Positions 1-5,128 of a stretch of DNA of 8,343 nucleotides are shown here, in pieces (the first letter of the stretch is position 1; each line of letters begins with the position of its first letter). Under the pieces are notes generated by a model. The model was not told the origin of the DNA. It was given only the letters and a program-made list of their open reading frames with translations, and did not search any database. The stretch covers positions 1 through 8,343 of the forward strand of contig JAFTEP010000223.1 in NCBI GenBank assembly GCA_017453605.1, in the 5' to 3' direction. Both the position numbers and the translations under genes were made by a program. This stretch comes from Clostridia bacterium. GTDB taxonomy: Bacteria; Bacillota; Clostridia; Oscillospirales; SIG627.

Positions 1-56
1 AAGGCACCGACGGCGGACACGTCAAGCTGCCCGATCTTCCCAGCCACCACGCTTGA
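1..56 (+). CDS. C-terminal tail of an unidentified upstream protein
   Basis: Reading from base 3, one frame is open up to a TGA at 54-56 and ends in the peptide GTDGGHVKLPDLPSHHA. Most of its codons end in C or G, as in the confirmed genes of this window, and the stop lies 16 bases before the next ATG, with that gene's Shine-Dalgarno in the gap. This spacing suggests the end of a gene co-transcribed with the 66-residue protein downstream. Seventeen residues are too few to name a family. The other two forward frames also lack a stop here, so the assignment rests only on codon bias and spacing. Confidence 0.4.
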   Translation, partial: GTDGGHVKLPDLPSHHA

Positions 57-63
57 TAAGGAG
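57..63 (+). promoter_or_regulatory. Shine-Dalgarno site TAAGGAG that fixes the start at 73
   Basis: TAAGGAG ends nine bases before the ATG at 73. The reading frame of the small protein is open back to the window edge, so this site is what places the start at 73 rather than further upstream. Confidence 0.75.
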
Positions 64-72
64 TTCGATAAA

Positions 73-273
73 ATGAAAAAGTTCTATTTACCCGAGATCG
101 AGATCACCAATCTCGACCTGACCGACGTTCTCACGGCCAGCAACGAGGCCGAGACCTCCGCCGCGGCTCCGACCGAGACCGTCCCCGTGACCACCGTCCC
201 CGAAACCTCGGCACCTGAAGTCACCGACGCGGGCCTCGACAACGAGATCAGCGCTGCTCAGTGGGAGTTCTGA
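73..273 (+). CDS. Small acidic Thr/Pro/Glu-rich protein of unknown function
   Basis: This encodes 66 residues and I cannot assign a function. The sequence has two parts. Residues 1-24 (MKKFYLPEIEITNLDLTDVLTASN) alternate charged and hydrophobic residues and end in a D-V-L-T-A-S motif. From memory, this resembles the start of many short Clostridia proteins of the type MKK-Y-x-P-x-(L/M)-E-I...(D/E)-(V/I)-(I/L)-T-(T/A)-S, which remain hypothetical. Residues about 25-55 are low-complexity, rich in Thr, Pro, Glu, Val and Ala, and look disordered. The protein ends in QWEF. No signal peptide, membrane segment or Cys is present. The start is supported by TAAGGAG nine bases upstream, and codons favour C/G third positions. 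A conserved head with a variable tail could fit a leader-peptide or precursor architecture, but no modifying enzyme is visible, so that is speculation. Confidence 0.75.
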   Translation: MKKFYLPEIEITNLDLTDVLTASNEAETSAAAPTETVPVTTVPETSAPEVTDAGLDNEISAAQWEF

Positions 274-280
274 TTTTTCC

Positions 281-305
281 CCGCGAAGTCTGAAAGACTT
301 CGCGG
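281..305. other. Perfect 11-bp hairpin just after the small gene
   Basis: CCGCGAAGTCT (281-291) pairs perfectly with AGACTTCGCGG (295-305) around a GAA loop, seven bases after the stop of the small protein. It is placed like a transcription terminator, but the right arm is followed by AAACC and the left arm is preceded by TTTTTCC, so neither strand has a U-tract after the stem. It may act as a 3' RNA-stabilising structure or work together with the weaker T-tailed hairpin downstream. Confidence 0.6.
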
Positions 306-317
306 AAACCCCGGAAT

Positions 318-344
318 AATCACCTAATAGATCTGTGATTTTTT
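318..344 (+). terminator. Weak hairpin with T-run, possible terminator
   Basis: AATCAC (318-323) can pair with GTGATT (335-340), with an 11-base loop, and a run of six T covers 339-344. The stem is short and A/T-rich, so termination here would be weak on its own. It lies 13 bases after the strong hairpin at 281-305. Confidence 0.3.
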
Positions 345-401
345 GGGAATCCCCGGATTATACCCCACGAAAGCTGACTTTTTTAGTCAAAAACCTGTCT
401 G

Positions 402-439
402 GCCCGATCCGGCAGAAATGCCGGATCGGGCACAATTTT
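402..439 (+). terminator. 12-bp GC-rich hairpin, possible terminator
   Basis: GCCCGATCCGGC (402-413) pairs perfectly with GCCGGATCGGGC (420-431) around an AGAAAT loop. ACAATTTT follows, so the U-tract is short and displaced by four bases. It lies between the small gene and the amidase promoter and would insulate the promoter from upstream transcription. A small 5-bp hairpin, TGACT-TTTTT-AGTCA, lies just before it at 375-389. Confidence 0.4.
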
Positions 440-504
440 AATATAAGAATTATCGTTATTGAGGGCAAGAGCGGGATACCACACGTTTTTTTAGACTTTA
501 TTAT

Positions 505-533
505 TTGACTTTTTTGTAGAAACGGTGTATAAT
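505..533 (+). promoter_or_regulatory. Near-consensus sigma-A promoter of the amidase gene
   Basis: A -35 box TTGACT (505-510) and a perfect -10 box TATAAT (528-533) are separated by exactly 17 bases. Transcription should begin near 540, about 20 bases before the ATG at 562. A TG lies directly against the -10 box, one base off the usual extended -10 position. The stretch around it is A/T-rich. No operator is evident, so the gene is probably constitutively expressed at a fair level. Confidence 0.88.
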
Positions 534-561
534 AACTTAGTTTTATCTTCGGTGGTTTGTT

Positions 562-2433
562 ATGCTTCGCAAGTTCTTTTCGGCGGTTTTTTCGTTCATA
601 CTGCTTTCTTCGCTTTTTGTCGGCGCTTCCGTTCAGGTTTTCGGCGAGAACGAGCGCTACGTCGTCGTGATCGACGCAGGACACGGCGGGCACGACGAGG
701 GCGCGTCGGGCACTATGCACGAATCGTGGTATAATCTACAGGTGGCTACCTACTGCGCGCAGAAGCTCAGGGAGGACAGCCGCTTTGAAGTCGTTATGAC
801 GCGCACCGGCGACTATTTTCTCACTGTCGCCGAACGCGGTCTTATCGCCGCCGAAGCGAACGCCGATATCATCATCAGTATGCACTTCAACAGCATCCGC
901 GGAAGCGATTATTCCGGAATAGAAGTCTATTCCTCCGTACTCGACGAATTCAATCCTCAGCCGCTCTGCGAGCTCGTCGCCGAAAAGCTCTCCGAGGCTT
1001 CAGGGCTTCCGATCCACGATCTTTACCGACGCTCCGACGACGGAGGCGATCTCTACTACTGGAACCCCGTCTATAACTGGGACGTCCTCGGCGACAGCAC
1101 CAGCGGGATCGTTTCGGATTACTACGGGATCCCGACCTGGGCGGCAAAGTTCGGCTTTCCCGGCATCATCATCGAGCACGGCTATCTTTCAAACGAAAGC
1201 GATCTCGAAGTGATCGACAGCCCCGATATGATGAGGACGATGGGGGAGGCGGACGCCGAGGCGATCGTTGAATACTTCACCTCCCACACACACGAATACG
1301 AAAACTCTTTCAGGGTCGATCAGCGGGTCTCCTGCTTTTCCGCGGGCAAAAAATCACGTCACTGCAAACACTGCTGTCACCGCGTCGACGTTCAGAGCGT
1401 CGCGTCAGCGCCCGACCCCGACGCGCATTTCTGGATCGTTGAAAACCTTCAGAAGGCCGACTGCGAACATACCGGCTTCACTCAGTACGTCTGCAGGTAT
1501 ATGCAGAGCTTCATCGAAAAGGGCGTCGAAGGCTATACAGCCCATACGAAAACTGTCGCCGTTCCCGCATACGGCCACGACTGGCAGGTAAAATATACAA
1601 GGGAGCTCACTCATACTCAGGACGGCGTGACAATTTACGAATGTACGCGCTGTCACAAGCTCCGTTCCGACGTCACCTCCGCCGAGGGCCACAGCTTCGA
1701 GAAGATCTCTCACACCGACCCTGACTGCACGAACGACGGCGAGGAGATTCTCGAGTGTTCCGTTTGCGGCAAAAGGCAGACTAAAACGATCCCTGCTCTC
1801 GGGCACGACTACGTTCTCGTTTCGTCGACTCCGTCAGTCTGCACCCAGGGCGGAGAGAAGCGCTACGAATGTTCAAGGTGCGGTTTTGAGAGGATCGACC
1901 GATCCGTCACTCCCGGCCACGATATGCGCCTGAAAGAACGCGTCGAACCGGGCTGCGAGGAGCCCGGTCACGAAGAATTCGTCTGCTCCGTCTGCGGATA
2001 CAGCGAGAGAAAGACACTGGATCCCGTCGGTCACGTCTTCGGCGACCCGAGCATCATCGAGCCTGACTGCGTCACTCCCGGGATCGAGTTCATCCGCTGT
2101 TCAAACTGCGGCGACACGAGGACTCTAAAAGAGTTTCCCGCGCTCGGTCACGAATACACCGTCTCGGACACTTATGACGCCGACCGCGATGAGATAGTCT
2201 ATTCTTTTCTCTGCGTCAGATGCGGCGACAGCTTTGTTCAGACGTTCCCCGCGTCTCACGCCGCCTTCCCCGCCGCTCTCGTTCCCGAGCCTGAGACGAC
2301 CCGTACGCGACTGACTCCAGTGTTCTATATTGCCTCACTTGCAGCAGTTGCCGCGCTTATCGCCGCGTCTCTTGTCACGGTTTTAAAAAAAGTCCCGTCC
2401 GGCGAACCGGCCGACGACCCCGCGGAGCCCTGA
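562..2433 (+). CDS. Secreted N-acetylmuramoyl-L-alanine amidase (Amidase_3) with Cys-rich repeats and membrane anchor
   Basis: This is a 623-residue zinc amidase expected to cut the bond between muramic acid and L-alanine in peptidoglycan, outside the membrane. Residues 1-28 form a signal peptide (MLRK, then a hydrophobic stretch). The amidase domain covers about 33-240: DAGHGG with H41, E54, then MHFN with H108 as the three metal ligands, and IIIEHGYLSN with catalytic E205. Residues 244-566 are a Cys/His repeat array. Six CxxC pairs start at 361, 399, 437, 475, 513 and 551, exactly 38 residues apart, each followed by a GH or SH motif; two older, degenerate units lie before them. Residues 587-608 are a membrane span followed by KK and an acidic tail, so the protein is probably anchored at both secretion and C-terminal ends. 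A near-consensus promoter and a GGTGG Shine-Dalgarno (551-555) support this start. The domain call is firm; the cell role (division, remodelling or surface display) is inference. Confidence 0.92.
   Translation: MLRKFFSAVFSFILLSSLFVGASVQVFGENERYVVVIDAGHGGHDEGASGTMHESWYNLQVATYCAQKLREDSRFEVVMTRTGDYFLTVAERGLIAAEANADIIISMHFNSIRGSDYSGIEVYSSVLDEFNPQPLCELVAEKLSEASGLPIHDLYRRSDDGGDLYYWNPVYNWDVLGDSTSGIVSDYYGIPTWAAKFGFPGIIIEHGYLSNESDLEVIDSPDMMRTMGEADAEAIVEYFTSHTHEYENSFRVDQRVSCFSAGKKSRHCKHCCHRVDVQSVASAPDPDAHFWIVENLQKADCEHTGFTQYVCRYMQSFIEKGVEGYTAHTKTVAVPAYGHDWQVKYTRELTHTQDGVTIYECTRCHKLRSDVTSAEGHSFEKISHTDPDCTNDGEEILECSVCGKRQTKTIPALGHDYVLVSSTPSVCTQGGEKRYECSRCGFERIDRSVTPGHDMRLKERVEPGCEEPGHEEFVCSVCGYSERKTLDPVGHVFGDPSIIEPDCVTPGIEFIRCSNCGDTRTLKEFPALGHEYTVSDTYDADRDEIVYSFLCVRCGDSFVQTFPASHAAFPAALVPEPETTRTRLTPVFYIASLAAVAALIAASLVTVLKKVPSGEPADDPAEP
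1291..2261 (+). repeat. Tandem coding repeats of 38 residues (114 bp) in the amidase
   Basis: Within the amidase, units follow the pattern C-x9-C-x2-C-x12-13-H. Intact triplets are C389/C399/C402, C427/C437/C440, C465/C475/C478 and C503/C513/C516. The earliest unit keeps the geometry (C258/C268/C271), the second has lost its last Cys (C301/C311/M314), the third has His at the first position (H351/C361/C364), and the last lacks the first Cys (C551/C554). The GH motif that closes each unit is usually followed by an aromatic residue or Met. The spacing suggests small zinc-binding or disulfide modules. Similar CxxC-GH repeats occur in surface proteins of gut Clostridia, from memory, without an established function. 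Confidence 0.85.
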
Positions 2434-2452
2434 CTTATTTGAACGTAAGATC

Positions 2453-2470
2453 ATCCGGCACAAACGCCGA
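2453..2470 (+). repeat. Left terminal inverted repeat
   Basis: ATCCGGCACAAACGCCGA starts 20 bases after the amidase stop and is matched over all 18 bases, in reverse complement, by 2806-2823. The pairing does not extend outwards beyond 2453/2823. Confidence 0.8.
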
Positions 2471-2505
2471 AAGGCTTTCGCGAGGTGTCCTAAAGGACAG
2501 TTTAT

Positions 2506-2553
2506 AAAAAACCGGCTGAGGCAAGGATCATTCCTGACTTCAGTCGGTTTTTT
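2506..2553. terminator. Bidirectional intrinsic terminator between convergent genes
   Basis: AAAAAA plus CCGGCTGA (2506-2519) pairs with TCAGTCGG plus TTTTTT (2540-2553), with one G-T wobble on the + strand. The loop carries a small inner stem, AGGA...TCCT. A T6 tract follows the stem on the + strand, and A6 before it gives a T6 tract on the - strand. It can therefore end both the amidase transcript and the - strand sugar operon. It lies inside the element bounded by the 18-bp inverted repeats. Confidence 0.85.
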
Positions 2554-2573
2554 GTCGCATATCGGTGCAAGCA

Positions 2574-2811
2574 GGACGTTTGTGTGCCAAACGTCCGGGA
2601 AAAGTGATGTTTGCCCTGCGGGCAAGTGATGCAGTTCGCTTTGCGAACAATGATGTTTTGCGGCTTTGCCGCAAAATGATGTGATGTGTTCCGCTCACGC
2701 ACCGAAGGCGCACATCATGCCCGAAGGGCGCATCATTCGGCGCAGCCGTACATCACGTTCCGCTGTCAGCGGAACACATCGTTCGCCGAGTGTCCTTAAG
2801 AACACTCGGCG
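2574..2811. repeat. Chain of hairpins joined by GTGATG/ATGATG and CATCAT/CATCAC linkers
   Basis: Hairpins, left to right: 2574-2596 (8-bp stem), 2611-2625 (6 bp), 2634-2648 (6 bp), 2656-2676 (9 bp), 2719-2729 (4 bp), 2738-2748 (4 bp), 2757-2775 (8 bp) and 2784-2811 (10 bp). Most of them have a three-base loop. Linkers are GTGATG at 2604 and 2626, ATGATG at 2650, ATGATGTGATG at 2676-2686, then CATCAT at 2713 and 2731, CATCAC at 2751 and CATC at 2777. The linker orientation thus reverses near 2697-2712. GATGTGTTCCGCT (2683-2695) is also the exact reverse complement of 2768-2780, so the whole centre can fold as a cruciform. Stem sequences differ from each other while linkers are kept. Confidence 0.75.
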
Positions 2812-2823
2812 TTTGTGCCGGAT
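2806..2823 (-). repeat. Right terminal inverted repeat
   Basis: TCGGCGTTTGTGCCGGAT is the exact reverse complement of 2453-2470 and lies 20 bases from the stop codon of the mannitol-phosphate dehydrogenase-like gene. Its inner end overlaps the right arm of the 10-bp hairpin at 2784-2811. Confidence 0.8.
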
Positions 2824-2843
2824 CTGTTATGAAAAAGTGTAAG

Positions 2844-4064
2844 TCAAACTATGCTGTCCCTGTGTTCGGCGGCGATGATCGCGGCGCGGCGTTTCAGATC
2901 GGCGACTGAAGCGCCGGAGTTTATCATCCTGTAGTAGCCGAGGATCAGTTTTGAAAGTTCGCTCTCTTTATTGAGTCCGGAGACTTCCGTAAGCGTCTTA
3001 GCGGCGCAATCTTCTGTCTGGACGGCTCCCTCCGTCTCATCTATAAGCCTTTTCAGACCCGCGGCGGCTCCGACGGCGGTGAAGGCGGGATAAACGCCCT
3101 GCTCGAGATCGAGAGTTGAAGATCCGATGAGTCTGTCGGCGGGGGAGAGTTTTCTCGCGGGATCGCCTCCGACGCGCTTTGTCGTGTCCATCAGCGCCCT
3201 GTTGGTGAATCTGAACAGAAGATCCGAGATGTGTAGCATGATCTTTTCGAGCTCGACGCCGTACTTTTTCGAGAGCGCGAGCGCGCTTTCCTGCATCGCC
3301 TCTCTGACTATCGCGTAAACGTCGCTGACGTCGATCGACTGCCAGATGTATTCGATCCCCAGAAGGTCTCCGAGATAAGCGCAGGTCGCGTGACCCATAT
3401 TGTGGACGTAGAGCTTTCTCTTGATATAGAAATCGAACGGCTCGAACGGGATCATCCCCTTGATCTCGGGGATCCCGCCCTTGAAAGCCGCCTTGTCGAC
3501 CGGCAGGAAGCCGTAGCTTTCGACGCAGACCCTCATCGGATCCCCGTCCTTCATTTCGTCGGTCTGTACGGGGACCATCCGCCCGATGGAGGCTTCCACG
3601 AGCCCGACGTTTTCATCGAACCACTTTATCTCGTCCTGGGCGAGCTGTTCCTTGAGCATCCCCTCGAGGACTTTGTTTGCGTCCATGAGGTTCTCGCAGA
3701 TTATGATGTTCAAAGGTCCCTTGCCGTTTTTCATCCTGAGTTTTATCCCGGCGACGATGTTCGGCACGATGAATTTCAGGATCTTCACGCCGACCGCGGT
3801 CGCCATGATGTCGGCGTTCGCGATGACTTCGGCGCTCAGATCCTTGTCGTTCCCGTTCACTCCGCGCACGTCCGTGACCTTTATATCCGTGTGTCCGTCG
3901 CTTCTGACGATCCTCACCGGGTATGAATGATCCCTGTTCAGCGCATCGAGGACCGGCTGAGCGACGTCGATGAATGCGGTCTCGTATCCCGAGGCGCAAA
4001 AGAGCGTTCCGATGAAGCCTCTGCCGATGTTACCGCCGCCGTACATAACTGCCTGTTTTTTCAT
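2844..4064 (-). CDS. mtlD: Mannitol-1-phosphate 5-dehydrogenase-like polyol dehydrogenase
   Basis: This 406-residue protein belongs to the long-chain mannitol dehydrogenase family, which uses NAD(H) to interconvert a polyol (or its phosphate) and a ketose (phosphate). The N-terminal Rossmann motif GGGNIGRGFIG (residues 9-19) matches the MtlD branch (mannitol-1-phosphate to fructose-6-phosphate) better than the uronate reductases. The family's catalytic pattern K-x4-N-x2-H is present as KLYVHNMGH, with K217, N222 and H225, at the start of the helical C-terminal domain. The protein is slightly longer than E. coli MtlD (382 residues). It is the last gene of the - strand operon, 44 bases after the kinase, with its own AAAAGGA site eight bases before the ATG. 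No mannitol PTS gene is nearby, so it probably acts on a ketose phosphate made by the operon's isomerases and kinase, or drains electrons from it. Family call is firm; the exact substrate is inferred. Confidence 0.87.
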   Translation of the reverse strand: MKKQAVMYGGGNIGRGFIGTLFCASGYETAFIDVAQPVLDALNRDHSYPVRIVRSDGHTDIKVTDVRGVNGNDKDLSAEVIANADIMATAVGVKILKFIVPNIVAGIKLRMKNGKGPLNIIICENLMDANKVLEGMLKEQLAQDEIKWFDENVGLVEASIGRMVPVQTDEMKDGDPMRVCVESYGFLPVDKAAFKGGIPEIKGMIPFEPFDFYIKRKLYVHNMGHATCAYLGDLLGIEYIWQSIDVSDVYAIVREAMQESALALSKKYGVELEKIMLHISDLLFRFTNRALMDTTKRVGGDPARKLSPADRLIGSSTLDLEQGVYPAFTAVGAAAGLKRLIDETEGAVQTEDCAAKTLTEVSGLNKESELSKLILGYYRMINSGASVADLKRRAAIIAAEHRDSIV

Positions 4065-4108
4065 TCAAATCATCCTTTTCTGTTAGAATATCCGGGTCCT
4101 TCCGGGAC

Positions 4109-5113
4109 TCAATAAGGATAGATCTCCTCGAATTTCAAAAGCTCGTCGATCGTCCTCAGTCCTTCGGTCGCGCCCTTTTCCGAGAGCGCGGCGACCGCGG
4201 CGCAGTTGGCGATCCTGAGGCTCTGCTTCAGATCCCAGCCCTTCCACGCGCCGTAGAGGATGCCCGAGCAGAACGCGTCTCCGGCGCCGACGGTGCCCTT
4301 GATGTCTGATTTTGGCATCGGCACGCTCGGCGTGTCAAAATAGACGTTGTTTTCGTCGAGGCAGTACGCGCCTTCGGGACAGTGGATGACAGCCCAGGTC
4401 GAAACGCCGAGGGCTTTAAGAGCTTCGAGCGCGCTCTTCATTTTCTGAGGATAAAGCGTCTTGTTTTCGTCGCGGAGCGTGATCCCCGTGACCTGCTGGG
4501 CTTCGAGCTCGTTTATAACGCAGTAGTCCGTGTATTTCAGAGCCGGAGGAACGAGCTTCTTGAAGCGGTTCCCGGTCTCGGTCACGACGTCGATCGAGGT
4601 CTTGAGGCCATTTTCTTTCGCATGAGCGAGAAGGCGCGCCATTTTCGTGCCGAATTCACCGTCCTCTTTATCGAGCGCGTCGAGAAGAAGAATGTAGCCG
4701 ACGTGGATGATCGAGCAGTCGAGCTTGTCCCAGTCAATGAAGCTCTCGTCGAACAGGGCGTTCGCTCCTCTGTACTGGAAGAAGCTTCTCGCCTTCGAGC
4801 GGTTGTTGCACATGACCGCCGTGAAGGAGGTCCTGCCCGCGCGCTTCAGTTTGGAAAGGTCGATGTTCTTATGCGCACCGAGCTGTTCGAGGATGAATTC
4901 GCCCTCCTCGTCGTTCCCGATCACGCCGAGCGCCGTCAGAGGAATTTGCGGGTCCATTTTAGCAAGATCGACGATGTCGTTGCAGACCGCTCCGCCCACG
5001 GAGCGCGTTATGCCGTCGGTGATCGTCGTCAGCTCGCCCTCGTTGGGCCAGCCGTCGATAGGGTAGGTGATATCCAAGATCAGATTTCCGGCGACGCAGA
5101 TCCCTTTTTTCAT
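4109..5113 (-). CDS. PfkB/ribokinase-family carbohydrate kinase
   Basis: This 334-residue protein is a soluble sugar kinase of the PfkB family, which moves phosphate from ATP to a sugar hydroxyl. N-terminal features include GNLILD (residues 9-14) and the glycine-rich substrate-binding segment GGAVCND (40-46). The C-terminal ATP/anion-hole signature GTVGAGDAF (273-281) contains the catalytic base D279. Length is typical. The gene starts 12 bases after the D-lyxose isomerase gene, and a full TAAGGAGG site (5121-5128) overlaps that gene's stop codon, so the two are likely translated together. Family sequence does not tell the substrate; position after two aldose isomerases and before a polyol-phosphate dehydrogenase suggests a ketose such as fructose, xylulose or ribulose. 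It could equally be a fructokinase-like or ribokinase-like enzyme. Confidence 0.9.
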   Translation of the reverse strand: MKKGICVAGNLILDITYPIDGWPNEGELTTITDGITRSVGGAVCNDIVDLAKMDPQIPLTALGVIGNDEEGEFILEQLGAHKNIDLSKLKRAGRTSFTAVMCNNRSKARSFFQYRGANALFDESFIDWDKLDCSIIHVGYILLLDALDKEDGEFGTKMARLLAHAKENGLKTSIDVVTETGNRFKKLVPPALKYTDYCVINELEAQQVTGITLRDENKTLYPQKMKSALEALKALGVSTWAVIHCPEGAYCLDENNVYFDTPSVPMPKSDIKGTVGAGDAFCSGILYGAWKGWDLKQSLRIANCAAVAALSEKGATEGLRTIDELLKFEEIYPY

Positions 5114-5120
5114 TTTTATT

Positions 5121-5128
5121 CCTCCTTA
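5121..5128 (-). promoter_or_regulatory. Strong Shine-Dalgarno TAAGGAGG overlapping upstream stop
   Basis: On the - strand TAAGGAGG lies seven bases before the kinase ATG, and its first three bases are the TAA stop of the D-lyxose isomerase gene. It is the best ribosome binding site in the operon and points to high kinase translation and coupling to the isomerase. Confidence 0.85.

Larger units (their letters stand above)
2453..2823. mobile_element. Palindrome-rich non-coding repeat element with 18-bp terminal inverted repeats (MITE-like)
   Basis: The region between two convergent genes is bounded by ATCCGGCACAAACGCCGA (2453-2470) and its exact reverse complement (2806-2823). Just inside the ends, GTGTCCTAAAGGACA (2485-2499) on the left resembles the inverted copy on the right (GTGTTCTTAAGGACA on the - strand, 2791-2805). 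The interior holds a bidirectional terminator and a chain of small hairpins. No transposase gene is present and no convincing target-site duplication is seen outside the ends, so mobility is inferred from the terminal repeats only. It may instead be a structured intergenic repeat maintained at gene 3' ends. Confidence 0.6.

Noticed and set aside
281..305. Standard rho-independent terminator for the small gene
   Set aside because: The stem is strong but is followed by AAACC on the + strand and GGAAAAA on the - strand, so there is no U-tract on either side; kept only as a hairpin.
358..734. Open frames at 358-720 (-) and 525-734 (+)
   Set aside because: Both overlap the amidase promoter and signal-peptide coding region, and their sequences are basic and low in complexity with no family match.
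2502..2702. 66-residue reading frame on the - strand inside the hairpin-chain element (and an 80-residue one at 2383-2625)
   Set aside because: They read straight through terminator and hairpin sequence, have no ribosome binding site and no family pattern; such frames arise from the repeated linkers and are a known source of false small proteins.
2574..2811. CRISPR array
   Set aside because: Unit length varies from about 18 to 26 bases, the conserved part is only a six-base linker, the intervening parts are self-complementary, and orientation reverses halfway.
2440..2843. Target-site duplication around the 18-bp inverted repeats
   Set aside because: GTAAG occurs at 2445-2449 and 2839-2843, but at different distances from the ends, and GATC near both ends is palindromic; neither is a convincing direct duplication.
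3390..3926. 178-residue open frame on the + strand
   Set aside because: Antisense to the MtlD-like gene, which has a Rossmann motif and the K-x4-N-x2-H site; shadow frame.
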